From assembly GCF_020382885.2 (NCBI RefSeq), contig NC_058506.1:8596318-8660317 (forward strand): DNA of 64,000 bases. The letters run 5' to 3'. This document shows positions 39,060 through 52,426 of this stretch, piece after piece. Both the position numbers and the translations under genes were made by a program. The notes beneath the pieces are model-generated. The model did no database searches, was not told the DNA's origin, and was given only the letters and a program-made list of their open reading frames with translations. The stretch is from Scatophagus argus. Its lineage: Eukaryota > Chordata > Actinopteri > Scatophagidae. The stretch's first letter is position 1; each line of letters opens with the position of its first letter.

Positions 39060-40886
39060 TCCAACCAACACAATCCAGGACCAAACATAACTGTACACAG
39101 CGGTCTCCATGAACACTTAAGGCACACACACATACACTATTTACATTTAACACAGCACGAAAACGTGGCAATCTTAAGACAGCAGTCATTTCAGATAATT
39201 TGATGCTTGACAAAATATAAGCTCACAGATGAATGGTTTTCTTTACATGACCTGCTATTGCTCTTTAGCATTTAGCGTGACAAGTATTCAGTATAGATGT
39301 GTTCAATAGCTTAACCATGTGGCTACTTTTAATTTCTAAAAATATTCAGAAACTAAACCATGTGGAGATGTCAGGTCCCGTGGTGGCAGAGCTGGGTGAG
39401 ACTCGATTATATATACAACAGGGAAAGAAATAAACAAAAAGTGACAAACAGAATAAACAGGTGCTTCTAAGAGAAAATACTGTATATCCATGTTCAGGTG
39501 GGAGAGGGAGAGAGAGCCTGTGTTAGGCAAAGTCTGACTGAGAATATTTGGTTATACTGGTGTGACATACAGATGCAGAAACAAACTTTCCCAGATCAAG
39601 AAATAACTTTTACTCACAATGTGCTGTGAAACAGGACTAACACGAAGTGTTTCCTTTTGGTTGTAAAGAAAAAGGAAGGGGGGAGGGGTAAAATTAAGTG
39701 CACTGCAATATGATGCCTGAAAAGATGAACTTTTGAAATTTTTTTTCTGTTCAAAAATGTCCTTCAACAGACACCAAAAACACAGACAAGAAGTCAGAGC
39801 AAATTTAAAAATCTGGCAAGTTTTTTATACGTTAAATGAAATGTCACAGGAGATTTATCTGGACCCAATAGTGAAAAGCAATTCTACAAAAACTATGTAA
39901 ATCCACACTCTGGAAGTGATGTGCATGTAAGCAGCAGAGACGTGGGGTGTTTGTGAGACCTATGCAGATTATTACACTGGTAGATTCAACAGCCTTACAT
40001 CACTAACACTTATGAATACACGATTCTGAGTGGTATTCACTAACACACAAGCGTTGGTCAACATCCTACACCGAAGCTGAGGCTTGTCTTAAAACATGCA
40101 GCGAAACACCAACATCAGTTTTGAATTGAACATTTAAGTCGCAGGAATGAAGTAGCGATGTGCTGTATGTGTGGTCTGCGGACAGCTAGTCAACTCTCCA
40201 GATGGACACCAAACTATTTTATATTGATTAAAAGTTTCAAAAGACATCTAAATAGTAGCACATCGAGTTCAAAGGTGAACATTTAGCAGGCTAAGTGCTC
40301 CTTGTTTGGCTGAGTATATGAAAAAGTATGCACAGAGAACTGGACAAAACTATCATAGTAAATATGTGTAAACTATTCATATATATGCCAAATGCCTCAT
40401 GGGGTTATTATGCTTTAAGTAAAATTGTTTACTAGCGAGTGTAATTTCTGAATGCTGCTCACTACAACACGTAGTGTGGATCTCAGCAGTAGCTGCTGTG
40501 TTGACGCGGTTCCAAATGTCACACAGTGGAGCGAGTTTCACTCGTCCGATTAGTTTTCTTCTTTTTTGTCAGAAAAACAAAAGTATCTTTGTGCAGCAGA
40601 TTGTGAAGGGGCCTGACCACCGGGCTGGGAACCACCAGAGCGGTGGTTCACTGATCACACCCATAACACTGTATGGTGTCGGGTAAAGTTCTGCCTACAG
40701 TGGGTACGTTTGTGCACTGGACTTCTCATGCATTAACAGAGAGTCTGCACAGTTGACTCTTTTGCGGAAATCAAACAAAACGCAGAGAAAGAAATAAGAT
40801 AGTGTTTTTTTTTATCATATCTCATTGGCATGGGTGACAGAGGGGAAAACACATTTTATCCACAGGTTCAGATTAATCGATCTGTC

Positions 40887-40930
<44 letters not shown>

Positions 40931-41258
40931 TCACTGCAGGCCCACGCGATCTCAGTATATCTGTATGATTCAGAGCAGTTTGAGCTTGATAACTCCTTTT
41001 GCAATAGAGGTTACGACTGCAATCACAGTGTCTAAGTCTGTAGTGAGGTCTCTCTCCCTCTTCAGCACCTCTCCACACCCAAACCCTCCACTCACGAATG
41101 TGATCCCAAAGCCCTCGTGGGCCCACTCACATCAGGATGCCTCCTCCCCCTATGAGTGAGCCCTTCCTCCTGCAGATACCAGAGACATGTCTCCCCCGTC
41201 TCCCCAGAGCAGTGGGTGAGACATGACTCTGGATGATTGTGCTGCTCTGCCGTGGGCC
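39060..41258 (-). other. Probable pafah1b2 3' UTR or downstream region
   Basis: The pafah1b2 stop is at 41259-41261. I saw no clear AATAAA on the minus strand between there and the hAT element; the next AT-rich candidates (TTTATT on the plus strand) are near 38259 and 38938. A long 3' UTR is usual for this gene in vertebrates, but the end cannot be set here. Confidence 0.3.
40883..40927. repeat. (TG)n microsatellite
   Basis: A run of about 20 TG units is preceded by TCTG repeats. It lies about 330 bp beyond the pafah1b2 stop, possibly in its 3' UTR. Confidence 0.9.
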
Positions 41259-44200
41259 TCAAACCAGTGACGCCCGTCTCTCCTCTGGTGTCTCCTCCAG
41301 TATCTGAAGCAGCAGGTCACTGAGGGGCTTTGCCACCCTGCGGTAACCCGATGGTGTCAGGTGGAGGAAGTCATACATGTCCTGTGGAATGATGGTTCCG
41401 TCTGAATGGACAAATTCCCCGCTCACATCCAAGTACTGAGCCTGTTGGCCGAGTCGGGGCAGCCAGGAGCGCAGGAAGCTGTTGACCTCAGTGTTCTTTC
41501 CCCTCAGTGGGTTGGGGCGCTCACCTCGAGGCAACAAACTCTGGGAACCACAAAATGATTCCTGACTCATTTATAAAGGCCGATGCGTTGCGCGTTTTCA
41601 TTTGGCATTCTGACATTTATTTTTTATCTTTACAAAAAACAAAAAGGCCTAAATTTGACTCTAAAACACTCGCCCTTTTGTTGCTCACTTGACTCAGTGT
41701 TTGCCACATTAACTTGTGAGAACCCACTGGGGGCTTCTGGGAGAAGGGAGGTCCCCAGAAAAAACTAAATTAAATCTATAAATCTGATGCACTTTGATAG
41801 CAAGATTAAGAAGCTACATCATAAATTTATTGTAGTAAATATAAAATATAGAAATATCAAATTATGACACTGAGTTTTTGCCTCGTTTTAGCTATACAGT
41901 TTTAGCAGTGTACGCATTGTATACGCAGTGTATGCAGCATATGAGCTATAGTCAATAGTCATCTTGCATTAGTCCAGAGTTCCAACTAAATATTGACAGC
42001 GAAACAGATAATAATCGTTGGTTTAGAATTATATTCATAGCTGTAGTTTATAAAATGTTTATAACCGTTTCCTGTTGCCGTTTCTAAGACGTAATCAATA
42101 GGTGAGTAATCAATACAGCAGGGGGAGCGGGAACTTTGCTGAAGTAATAGTGCAGAAAACACAATATCAGAAATATTGGATGTTATTATGAGAAGTGCTC
42201 AAATATGATCAGTTCATTATGAAAGTGTGGCAGGACAAATTAGACTGTGGGAACTTGTGACAGTCTGGGTAATTAATTAACCTGCATTTGTCTTAACAGA
42301 GTGAGGACATAATGAACCTTCAAAACTTTGTGTTTTACATTGTGTTTTAACAGAAATAAATTTAATAGGTCTGATTAAAACCTATTTTTCCCCCAAGCAA
42401 TTTTTCTGAGTCCCATTTCTTTTGCCACATATTGACAGCAAAGTGTATATCCAAATTTCAAATTAAAGCATGTAGTGTTGATCAAATGAAAGGCTGTGTA
42501 CTTAAACCATTCATGCTGGTGTTTCACTGGCTCTTAAACAATGTAATATAGCTTTGCCTTAATGTGTTAACAAACTAGGTGCAATGAAAGATAAGACATG
42601 ACAGATGCTTACTTACCAGTACGACTACCTTTGCTTTGGGGAGGCGAGAGGCGAGCAGCTGTGCAATAGCAAGAATTCCTCCTGCAACCTGCTCTGCTGT
42701 GTGCTCATAATTGTTGGTTCCTACCCACAACACCACCACCTGGACAAAATGACAGACACTTCTGTTTACTTTAATCTCTAACGCTACAATCGAAGCATGA
42801 TAATATAGTAATAACCAACATCCTTGTTAATAGCTTTTGAGAGAATAAGTTGATATCGTAGGTCAACTTACACTACATAAAGGAGAGCTACAAGCACAAA
42901 CAGCCTACAGTACGTGGAGGGTTTCTGTGTGCCAAAGAGGTACAACAGAGTGTGTATGCACACAGTGTTATGTGGATAAGAGAAGTAAAATGTATATGCA
43001 AGAGTTTGTCCTGCACCTGAGTGGTAAGAGTGTATATGACAGAGGTAAATAAAATGAATTGGCCATCAGCTGTGCCAAGATCTCAGACGGCTCTTTTCAC
43101 CTTAGGACGGATGTTCTCCAGCTCTCCATTCTGCAGCCTCCACAGCACATTACAGGTGGTGTCCCCTGCAATGCCAAAGTTGAGTGCATGAAGAGGAGAG
43201 AATAACTCCCTCCAGACCTGTGGACAGGAAACCAGAAACCTGCATTTCATATGACAAGGTTTTGACTTCGGTGGCTAATAACAGATAACTGATAGCAACA
43301 CTGATGCTGACAGGAAAGCAAGCTGATCATTAACAAGATGAATTAAAATGTGTGCATGAATATAAAGAAAAATATAATGGTTTGTGTGAAAATGCTGAAA
43401 TACGGGAAAAAAACAAGACATAAATAACTTGTAAATATTTTGTCTCACCTCAAACTGCTGCATTAGTTGCACCATTGAATCTCCTACAAAAAGCACATCT
43501 GGTTCAGCATCCTTACACTCCTGCACAAATCGTGCATGCTGTAAAAAAACAAAACAAACAAAAAAACGCAACCTCATTAAAAAAAAAGAGCTTGAGATGT
43601 CATCCATAATTGTGAAAGACTGGATGTAGAAATGACAAATTACTCCTCATTCACAGACAATAATACAATTTCATTTGTTTCATATAAGGCATTTGAGCCT
43701 GAGTTAAAACTTTTGTGTTACAAATTTTCTAAACCTTAGTGGTACACTAAGGCCAACGAAGTCAGACAAAATCCTCAAAGCTCAACAAGACGCGTCTGGT
43801 GGACCATCTGACAGACAGGTGGGAGTAAAGCAAACCATCTCAGTCCCATCGGCTTTGGAGGATTAACCTTAACTAGAGCTAGGAGGAGGTGTTGAGCTAA
43901 ACAAGCTAGCTAAAGTGGTGTTCTGAAAGAAATACAAGTCTTAAAGATGGCGACAATTTATTTTGAATAACATAAAGAAAGACCACTCACATCAACCTTT
44001 ACCCCACATCTGTCACTAACATCACCACATCATTTTTAAAAACATTTTTTTTAAAAAAATCTCAAGGCATTGTGCAGCTGTAGCTTGCATCCCTTCATTA
44101 GACAACATCCTCTTCACAATAATCAGTTCCATAGGATCACAGCACAGCCATGAACATCAGTGGGTAAGAATTAAATGTAGTATTTATGTATTACTGCTTT

Positions 44201-44793
44201 CTTACAATATGAGTAGAATATAGGGGCACATTAACATTGAAGCAATCTAAGAATAAAAGTAATACATTTTAATAAATAAGATGGTTTAAATGTCAGTAAC
44301 TTGAGCACATATTAACATGGAAAACGTCATCGATATGACACTAGGCTTTAATGTTTATTATGTATGACATCAGTCGGAGGGAGTCACAGTGGAGTGTCAT
44401 TCTCTTTATTTTATGAGGTCCAAGAACTTAATATTGACACTTCAGGTAATGCATGCAAACTTAAGAATATGACAAATAAACCACAAAAATATCCCACCTG
44501 TAGTAATATATAGAGAAATCATTTAAAACTGTCATGTTTTTGTTTGCACGCCATGTAAAGATAATGATAAGCATAAGAATGAGACAAACTCTTTGAGAAA
44601 TAATGAAAATCTTCCACCTGGTAAAATGCATTCAGAGAATGTAGTATTTTTCCCCATAAAGCATGAGAATACACACTGAATGCTTCCTACACTAATGAGA
44701 AATACCACCAACCTGTGACAACCACCGTCCATCTCCTTGTACATCCTCCACTGGCTGAGCCACTGCGGCTGGGTTCACTTCATCATCACTCAT
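41259..44793 (-). CDS. pafah1b2: Platelet-activating factor acetylhydrolase 1B catalytic subunit 2 (alpha2), five coding exons
   Basis: This cytosolic serine esterase removes the sn-2 acetyl group of PAF, acts as a dimer and binds LIS1 (PAFAH1B1). Exons in transcript order are 44793-44713, 43538-43449, 43217-43101, 42739-42617 and 41540-41259, coding 27, 30, 39, 41 and 93 residues; every junction is phase 0 and all introns are GT-AG, giving 230 residues against 229 in human. The start is MSDDEVNPAAVAQPVEDVQG, like human alpha2 (NPAA). The nucleophile is S48 in VGDSMVQLMQQ; the oxyanion residues are G75 and N105 (WVGTNN); the triad is completed by D194 and H197 in DMYDFLHL. One inserted residue near 178 explains the shift from human 193/196. 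The block GIGGDTTRH of mammals reads GIAGDTTCN here (72-80). C-terminal LLEETPEE-type sequence (ILEETPEERR) favours alpha2 over PAFAH1B3. The 5' part of the gene faces away from tagln. Confidence 0.95.
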
Positions 44794-45213
44794 CCTACAG
44801 GAGACACCACCGCTTATTCACGCACAAATAAAACAATGCATAGCAAAAGAGACACACGCAAATAAAATGAGGAAGTGTCCATGTGTCCGTGGTTTTTCAA
44901 GTTGGTGCAAGGAGGAGAGTATCAGCAACTAGCAGAAAGCACTGCTGTGATACAAAAGCTTATCGTTTCAGGAGCAGACAGATTGGCCTAATACGGATCT
45001 AGGCTACTTTCGCTTTCAAGGCGGGTGCTTATGGATCACAGAGCAGATCGCATTAAATCCGCTAGGTTACTGTTTATCTGCCTTTAGCTTAGCTAGCTAG
45101 CTACCCAGCTAATGACTGGGGGTTGTTATGGCTGCATCCCTGAATTAACGTTTGACACGCCCGTCATTAACATGAAAATTTCCAGAAATTACTTTAATTA
45201 AAAGACTAAATAC

Positions 45214-45300
45214 CTGACGGGTTGCTGCAGCCACCTCTGGACTCAGACCTCGGCTTCACAGTAACTCTTTTTCCCCCAACTTCACTTCACCGCTGTCGGG
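45214..45300 (-). other. pafah1b2: Probable pafah1b2 non-coding first exon and promoter area
   Basis: Read on the minus strand, a donor CCCGTCAG followed by GTATTTA begins just below 45214. The first coding exon starts with an acceptor (CTGTAG) one base before its ATG, so a separate upstream exon is required. The start at about 45300 is a guess; the region from here to about 45700 has more CpGs than its surroundings, as expected for a housekeeping promoter. Confidence 0.5.
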
Positions 45301-47695
45301 CAGTCGAGGCGGGTGATGCTCGCTAGCAAATGTTAGCTGACTGTAGCTAAACGAGACAACAAAAGGTGTGTCAAGAAGAGAAGCCACAGAGAGTCTTTGA
45401 TGAAGAGAACGCCGATCTGCTACCATTAGCTACGACACCGTTGGAGGGCACTGCAGTGAGCTCCATACGTATGTGGGATTGTTTTGCCCTGAAATTAGTC
45501 TGTCGGGCAACTATTCCTTACTGGTTTAGAATATTGCCCGACTTAAACTCTTATTAGGGCCATATACGACTCTAGATAGCCGTCTGTAGCATAAACTGAA
45601 GCGCTACCATCTTTTTCACTTTCTGAAGGATATTGAGCCCGACAAGGAACTCTTTCCTGGGAGGTCAACACCAGGGCAAGAAAAACCCCCACACAGCTGG
45701 TCCCGCAATGATTTCTGGGTGGGTCGTTACTGGAAAATGTAATAAAACTTAATATATGTTTTGCCTCCATTTTCAAATGACACAATTCTTCTCCATTTAT
45801 TGAAATTAATTCAGTCCATAACAGGTGTGAAGGAAAATACCTCTAAGTGGGAGGTAATCATTTATTTCAGACAACGTATAGAACTGCCGACATCTTTGTC
45901 CCGACGTAGTAATCTGTCACTACCACTCGTGGCATATCTCCACACATCCATGGCTGTGTGTGACCCGAGCGCGCTGTGTCAGCTGATCTCAGTGCGTCAT
46001 CACGGTCACGTTAGATCAAGTGCTACATTCCGGAAACAAAACAAAGACCATCTTTCTATTTTATAGCATTTGGAGGCAGAAATCTATGCTTTAAAATACA
46101 ACCAGAAGCAATTATGTTTTTATTGCGTAGTTTTCTGATCAACAACCTTAACTTATAATTTACATTGCACTGCTCAGTGTAATTACTTAACTTTTGTGAT
46201 TTGAGTCAAGTCAATTTATTATTATATAATAATATAATAAATATAATATAATTTATTTTCTTTTTTCCATTTATGGGAAGTTTTGTCACTGCTATCAGCT
46301 TGTCTACTACAGCCAGTCTTTTCATCTTACATGAAGTGGAATAAGATTAAAATAAAGCACTTTGATCACTTTCAATTCAGTGGTGTTGTCTTTTGTTTTC
46401 TCATGCCTGAGAAGATTTTTCTGACTGCCTCTGCATAACTGAATAATGTAGGCTTAAATTTGCAATATTGTTCTGCAGTTGCCTTTCAATATTTTTTGTT
46501 TTATAGTACATTAAAATCACATGATTTATGGTTTATAGCATGTATGGCACTGGGGTGCATTCAGAATTTTAAAATAGGTTAAAAAAATCTTAATAATTCA
46601 TCTGCATCTAAAGTTGATGTGTTTAATATTTGCATATTAACTATACTAATAACATATTTACATTGGCATTTTATAGATGTTTTCACTGGTACAGATTGCT
46701 TTCACATTTGGGTTTATATATGGTGTAAGTAAAACCTGTTTTTCTGTTTTATACTCAATTTATTTGTTTGCATATTTATAATATTTATCTCTTGGACTTT
46801 AGTTGAATTGCGTACTCGCCTCCCAGGCTATTGCACACAGGGCTTAAACGTTGTAGCCTAATCTCTACTGCTGTGCAACTTAAAAACAGACCTGAAAACA
46901 AGTCTTGCATTTCCTGACCGTAATTTTGCTGAGCAAGTGCCTTAGGACATTTGTTAATCCAAGCACACTCACCATGAGATGATAACAGCCCTAGCAGTTT
47001 CCTGCAGTGCATGTGCAAACAGGCCCAGGGAGTTACAATACACCACCCATCAGGGACTGCAAAAAGAGTTCACTGCAGAAGAACTGTGAGAAATCTTCCA
47101 ATTAAGTCACTTCAAATGAAAGTACTTTTAGGCAGTATGTTGTCCTAATTGTGTTAACAGTAACAGACAACTTTGAGCTGAAAATCAATGCAGAAACTTC
47201 ATGTTACACTTGGATAACATGGCTGGTTAGTTGTCAGATGCACGCAGTCCGTCTGACTCCCTGAACTCTCCACACTCGTACAATCATTAACCGGCAAAAA
47301 AAAAAAAAAGAAAAAAAAAAGGAGAACATTAACTAAAATGCACGCCTGTGACCAGCCTGTTGAATTATTCTCAAACTTATGGTGATTTCCAATAGATCTT
47401 TAGACACAAAAAGCTGTTAAACACAAAGTAAAGCTACAAGAATCACAACAAATGTGGGACTCTGTGTCATTTGTGTTTGAAGGACTCTGTGTTTATTTAG
47501 CTTGGTAAATTCTCATACTCTGCTTATAAACAAAAACACCACATACCTTTCACAGCTCGGAGGTGCTAACATGTTTTCCTGCTCGGATTCTTGAATCAAC
47601 TGCTCCTACACAGAAGGATAAACCTGTTTTATAAATGGCAAACTTGTGTTCATCACTGCAGGTCTGTGTGCAGATGCTTACATGTTTTTGTTTCT
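45301..47695. other. Non-coding region between pafah1b2 and the mpzl2 relic
   Basis: No supported gene was found. A plus-strand frame at 45366-45557, divergent from pafah1b2, has no recognisable similarity. AT-rich sequence at 46200-46260 and an A-rich run at 47296-47320 are the main visible features. Confidence 0.55.
47296..47320. repeat. A-rich run
   Basis: Fourteen A bases, one G and ten A bases follow in sequence. Confidence 0.95.
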
Positions 47696-47699
47696 CTAG

Positions 47700-48068
47700 C
47701 GGTGCGACGGGTGAGCTGAATAGCTATTTACACTGTGAGTGAGGTGGAATCAGTCAATGGGACGGATGTGAGACTGAAGTGCATCTTCAGGTCCAGTTAT
47801 GCTGTGTCACTTAAGTCCATATCAGTGACCTGGACCTTCCAACCTGTGCCTCTGGGACCTGAGGGGGCGGTGTGAGGCTCTGGATGTTTTCTGAAGATGC
47901 TACCTACATATTAGATGTAACCAGTGTGGAGTCCCAGCTTTACCACTGGTGTTCACTTATATGGCTTATTAGCTTCTTATTGAGCAGCTAAATGCTCCCC
48001 AACTCTCTCGTCCTCTTTTTCCTTTGCAGGTTTCAATCTATATGACTTACGGTGGGATTGTCATTTAA
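47700..48068 (+). pseudogene. Relic of an mpzl2/mpzl3-like gene: Ig exon 2 plus a stub of exon 3
   Basis: The segment 47700-47869 is 170 nt, exactly the length of exon 2 in the intact gene at 52481-52650. It keeps the same flanking AG acceptor and GTGTG donor and the same reading phase. In frame it reads VRRVS, stop, then IAIYTVSEVESVNGTDVRLK followed by C, which parallels EIYTPKEVEAVNGTNVKLK of the intact copy. The sole disabling change in this exon is TGA at 47717-47719. A good acceptor (TTTCCTTTGCAG) at 48029 opens a frame VSIYMTY that resembles the start of MPZL exon 3 but stops after 12 codons. No signal exon, second Ig half or TM exon was found. It is probably a dead tandem duplicate of mpzl2 or the remains of mpzl3. 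Confidence 0.8.
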
Positions 48069-49228
48069 GTGTAATTATTTAGTAGCACAAATTTCACAAA
48101 GACATTGGCACCACATGGTGTTATAAGTGTAGGATCTATGTCTAAGCCTGACAGACAGATGCGTTCACTGCATAATTCTAAATAAATGTTCTGTTGGTAC
48201 AAAAATCTGTGTGGCTGCCTTTTCTAACGGCACTGATCCTGCATTGTGTCAGCGTCCTTTGTGTTGTAAGGAGCACAACAACAGGTCACAGGAAGCATAA
48301 CAAAGACTTATCGCAAAAGACGTGTCTTCAGTGTGAAGCACTTGGATAAGCCAAAAAACAAAAACTTGTGTGTTCCCCTGAAGTATGTTTTGCTTATTTT
48401 CTTGATGCGAGTGGGCTGAGATGCAATGTTCATTCATGGACAAGTGAGCTTGTGGTGAACATCACAACTTTCTAAAGACAATCGTGCTTCAACATGCAAC
48501 TTGTGTCCAGATGCACAGTGTGGAAGCATGAAGCCTTCTGTGCACACACAGCCACCGATGAACTTTTCTGTGAAGTGAGAGACTTTTTGTGTACAGCAGA
48601 TAAACTTTGAAAATTACAATATTTGTATATGCATAGCTTCAGTGAGGAGAGGGACTAGATGGAAAACATTTTTTCTCTGGTAAAAACAAAAAACCAAACA
48701 TATCAAGACACAAATTATTATATCAAGCAGAGTGTTAACTTTCTTTTTAAACTTTTGCCATAGTTTTATATATTTTTCCCCTCAGAAGGAGATATTAAAT
48801 CTCAGGCAGAGCTTCTCGTCAAACAAAATAACAAAGAGCTGATGGTTTTGTCATACGAAACTGTGGCCACAAGATGGTACAAGTCAGCAGAGAACTGACT
48901 TTAATGTTTAAACTTATAAGTCCTCTCTCAGTTATCTGTTCCAATTCATCTGGCTGCCGAGTGTTTCTGCGTGACAGAAACAAAACAGGTGCCGCAGCTT
49001 GGCAGGCAGACCATGACGACAACGAGGTAAGCGAGGAGGGAGCAAGTAAACGCCGCCCACCAGGTGTGGACTCAGGTTCACTCACATTCTCAGCCACCGA
49101 CGTTTAGCTTCTCAGCGACAGCACGGCCTCTGTTGCTCTCTTTACTGACTGTCTGCGGCGACATTTACGTTCCCGACTCCATTCAATAAATGTACATTAA
49201 AGGGACTTTGACAGAGGACGCAGTATAA

Positions 49229-52200
49229 ATGTTTTATCCCATGTATCGGATATGGCTTCTGTTTGTCCTGGGAGGATTCGTGGCGCCAGGTGAGTTTCGG
49301 TAACTTCCTGGAGAGAGAAGGCAATTTAATTAGCTGTATCCTCGCAAAAATCGAGAAGTTTGTTTCGTGAAGCTTGTTTTTAGGCCTATCGTGATCAACT
49401 GCAGGACACCAATAAACCACCAACAGGGTACTTTGGTTTCACTTGACTTTTCCCATGAAGGTTGCTCTTACTAGTGAGTAATATAATCTTAGTAGTGCCT
49501 TATACTCTAAATTAGTCGTACGGAGTTTTAAGGTCAAACTGTGTAATCATTTAGGCGTACGCACAAGGGTTCAGAAGTTCTTCATGCGTGTCACAGGTGT
49601 TAACACCTGTGACTGTAGACTGTATCTTTGAGGCCGTGGATTACCAGATTATACTGGATTAACACACTATTATATGTAAATGACGTTATAACATCATATC
49701 TTTTGTCTTACACACACTTGTGTTTTATTTAAAATGTACCATGCTAAGTGTGTCTGTGACACAGAATATAGAAGACGCCCCCATATGACAAAGTAAAGTA
49801 AAGAAAGCACGATGAGCTACTTATTGTTCTTAAATCCATAACAACCGGTCATCTCTGTCATTACACTCATGTTCAGCAGTGTGCTCATGCCTTTGAAATC
49901 TTTTTGTGGGAGAAAAGGCACACTGTGCACCACAAAATTATTGTTATTCTTTATTTGCAATAAGAAAGAGTCAAAAATATGAGAAGGTGATGTTTATTTC
50001 AGGTATTTTGTTGTTTACTTCTAAACTTCTTCACTTAAATGTACAGTGTCAGCTAAATATATTATCTCATTATTTCTCCATTTCAGTTGTGTAAGTCACG
50101 AAAATCTTCATGCAGCAGCTACAGCTAATCCCTAATATACAGTTAAGCTACTGATTGAATATTCATCAGCAGCATTTGTCAGTTTTTCTAGAGGTTTCAT
50201 AATCAACATTTATAGGTTTCAGGTAATGCAAGGCAACAGCTTGAATTCCTGCAGAATCAATCCCAAACACCACAATGTTAGGTCATTTAAGATTCAGAAA
50301 TTATAAAGGCATTAAAGATTAGTTTGGCAATGAGCGTCACCACAGTGGGATTTACTGCAGGACAATTGTTTGTGTTATTTTTGTCCACCCAGATGAGCAG
50401 TTTATTGGAGCAGCCTCTGTGTGCTGATCAGTGTTAGAGCAGTGCTTAGATGTGTTTCCTACAGCAAATTTCAAATAAAGTTGTGTTAGAGCAGTCAGAT
50501 GCTGATTAAGCTCTGACTCTGACTGACCCAGTGGAGGTGCTGAAGTGAATTTCAAATGAAATGACCACGTAAAACAAATGAAGTCTGTACGTGTATTGAA
50601 TGCAGATTAGTTTATACCACAAATCCAGGTGTGAACACAGACTCCATTGATTGGACAGTTGTAGCTAATATACCAATGGGTGAGATTAAATGCAAATTCT
50701 GTTGCAACTACAACAGGTTTTGTTCAAAATTTGAAGACTACAACAATTAGCCCAACTGCGTGATGAGTGAGCGATGACGTACAGTACCTTGGCTTTGTGG
50801 AAGACAAAATACCTTCCCTCTGTTGTGTTGGCATCAGATTTGGTTTTGCTCAAATAGCCTGGCAGTTGTGAATATGAATGAGATGTTTTGACAGGAAATG
50901 CCTGGTGTGGTGGGTTGGACTGTTAAGATGCATTGTGCTGAACATGTGAATGTAAAGTCATATTTAAGGCTGGATGTCTGAGGAGCAGATCGATAACGCA
51001 GAACAGGTTTTGTAGCCAAATAATCATTCATTCTTCAGGCTCTTTCCAGTGAAGGACGTATTTTGGAAGAAGTGAAACTGGACTATGAGTTCAATTTTGA
51101 TTGTGCTTATTCATCTCATTCTTTGATCACTTCCTACTTGATCCCTCCCGCAGACTGTTATTGCTCAATCTGTGTGAGGCAAACAATGTACTGGACTGTC
51201 TTACTGAAAGACATATCCATCACAGTGTCTGCAGGAAACCACGCTAATATGATAATAAAGCAGTCACTAAAAACATGTAGTTTTCAATCACAGTTTTATA
51301 ATAATCACTTGTGTTATCAAATTAGTTTGTCGACCTAAACAAATATGAGGTAAGTACTGTAGATGAAAAGGGGAAATATTTGCATCATGTTTGTAGAACA
51401 AGCAGGGTATGAATAAACATATAACTCGCTAAATAAATCAAGTGAAAATAGAAATGAAAATTAGATTCATACTTCTACTAAATGACTGAAAAACAACCCT
51501 CCATGTTTTGGAGAGAAAACTGCAAAAGTTGTCTTATTGGCTGACATCTGAACTTACATGGTGCTGCTTTTGTTCTTTTATTTTTAAGGGTTTAATGCGT
51601 GCAGGTTGTCCATACAGAGATGCTGACCAATGTCCAACTAAATACCGTTATCCTGTTGAATTTCACTTTATCCCTCCCTTGTCCGGGATTACGGAACATT
51701 CTTGGCGTCTTCCTCCCTGTGGTTTATTAGCAGGAATGCTTTAATCCGTAGCAAGATTCTGCAGGTCTCGTCATCACTGTGATCCAGATTCAGCTTCACT
51801 GTTTAACCTTACCAGACCCCCTGAAGGAGATACTGTAGGGTGTTTAACCACGAGATCAAATAAAGCTCATTTTTTGGATCGCTAATAAGATAAATTAATG
51901 AAGAAATGTTGAATAATGAGCATCTGAAATTTTTTATGTTCTTAGGGCCCCTAAATTCGTTGTCCATCTGACCCTCTGTACTTGTGCAATCATTAACCCA
52001 CAGTAGGCGGAGCAGCTTTTAGATTATTTGTGTTAGCGTTCTTGTTTTGCTGTACTGAAGTGAAGTAATGCAGAGAAGTGGAAAATGAGGATTTACAATC
52101 TCAAGCACGAGGCGTAGAAAAGTGTGAGTAGATGTCACAGGAAACGGACGGAGTTATAGTTTATAACTACGAACAATGAACACCAGCAGAGATCTGTGTC

Positions 52201-52374
52201 ACTTTGCTCTTAACTGTCAAGGACGTGTGTGCGTGTTAAATAAGCAGTAAGAACTACACCTGGTATGACAGCCTTTCTCTTATTTGGGTGGATGAATTTC
52301 TCTGAAACTGTAAATAAGGAACTGTTTGAAAGTTTGAAATATAACTTTATTGTGAAAGAGTCATATCGTGGAGT

Positions 52375-52426
<52 letters not shown>

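Noticed and set aside
40629..40649. An 8-bp hairpin GAACCACC-AGAGC-GGTGGTTC
   Set aside because: Short stems like this are expected several times in 64 kb; no further support.
45366..45557. A 63-codon plus-strand frame divergent from pafah1b2
   Set aside because: No similarity to a known protein and no supported splice partner; at most part of a divergent non-coding transcript.
46267..46276. A perfect CArG box (CCATTTATGG)
   Set aside because: It lies about 16 kb downstream of the transgelin gene, beyond pafah1b2, and single 10-mers of this kind occur by chance in AT-rich DNA.
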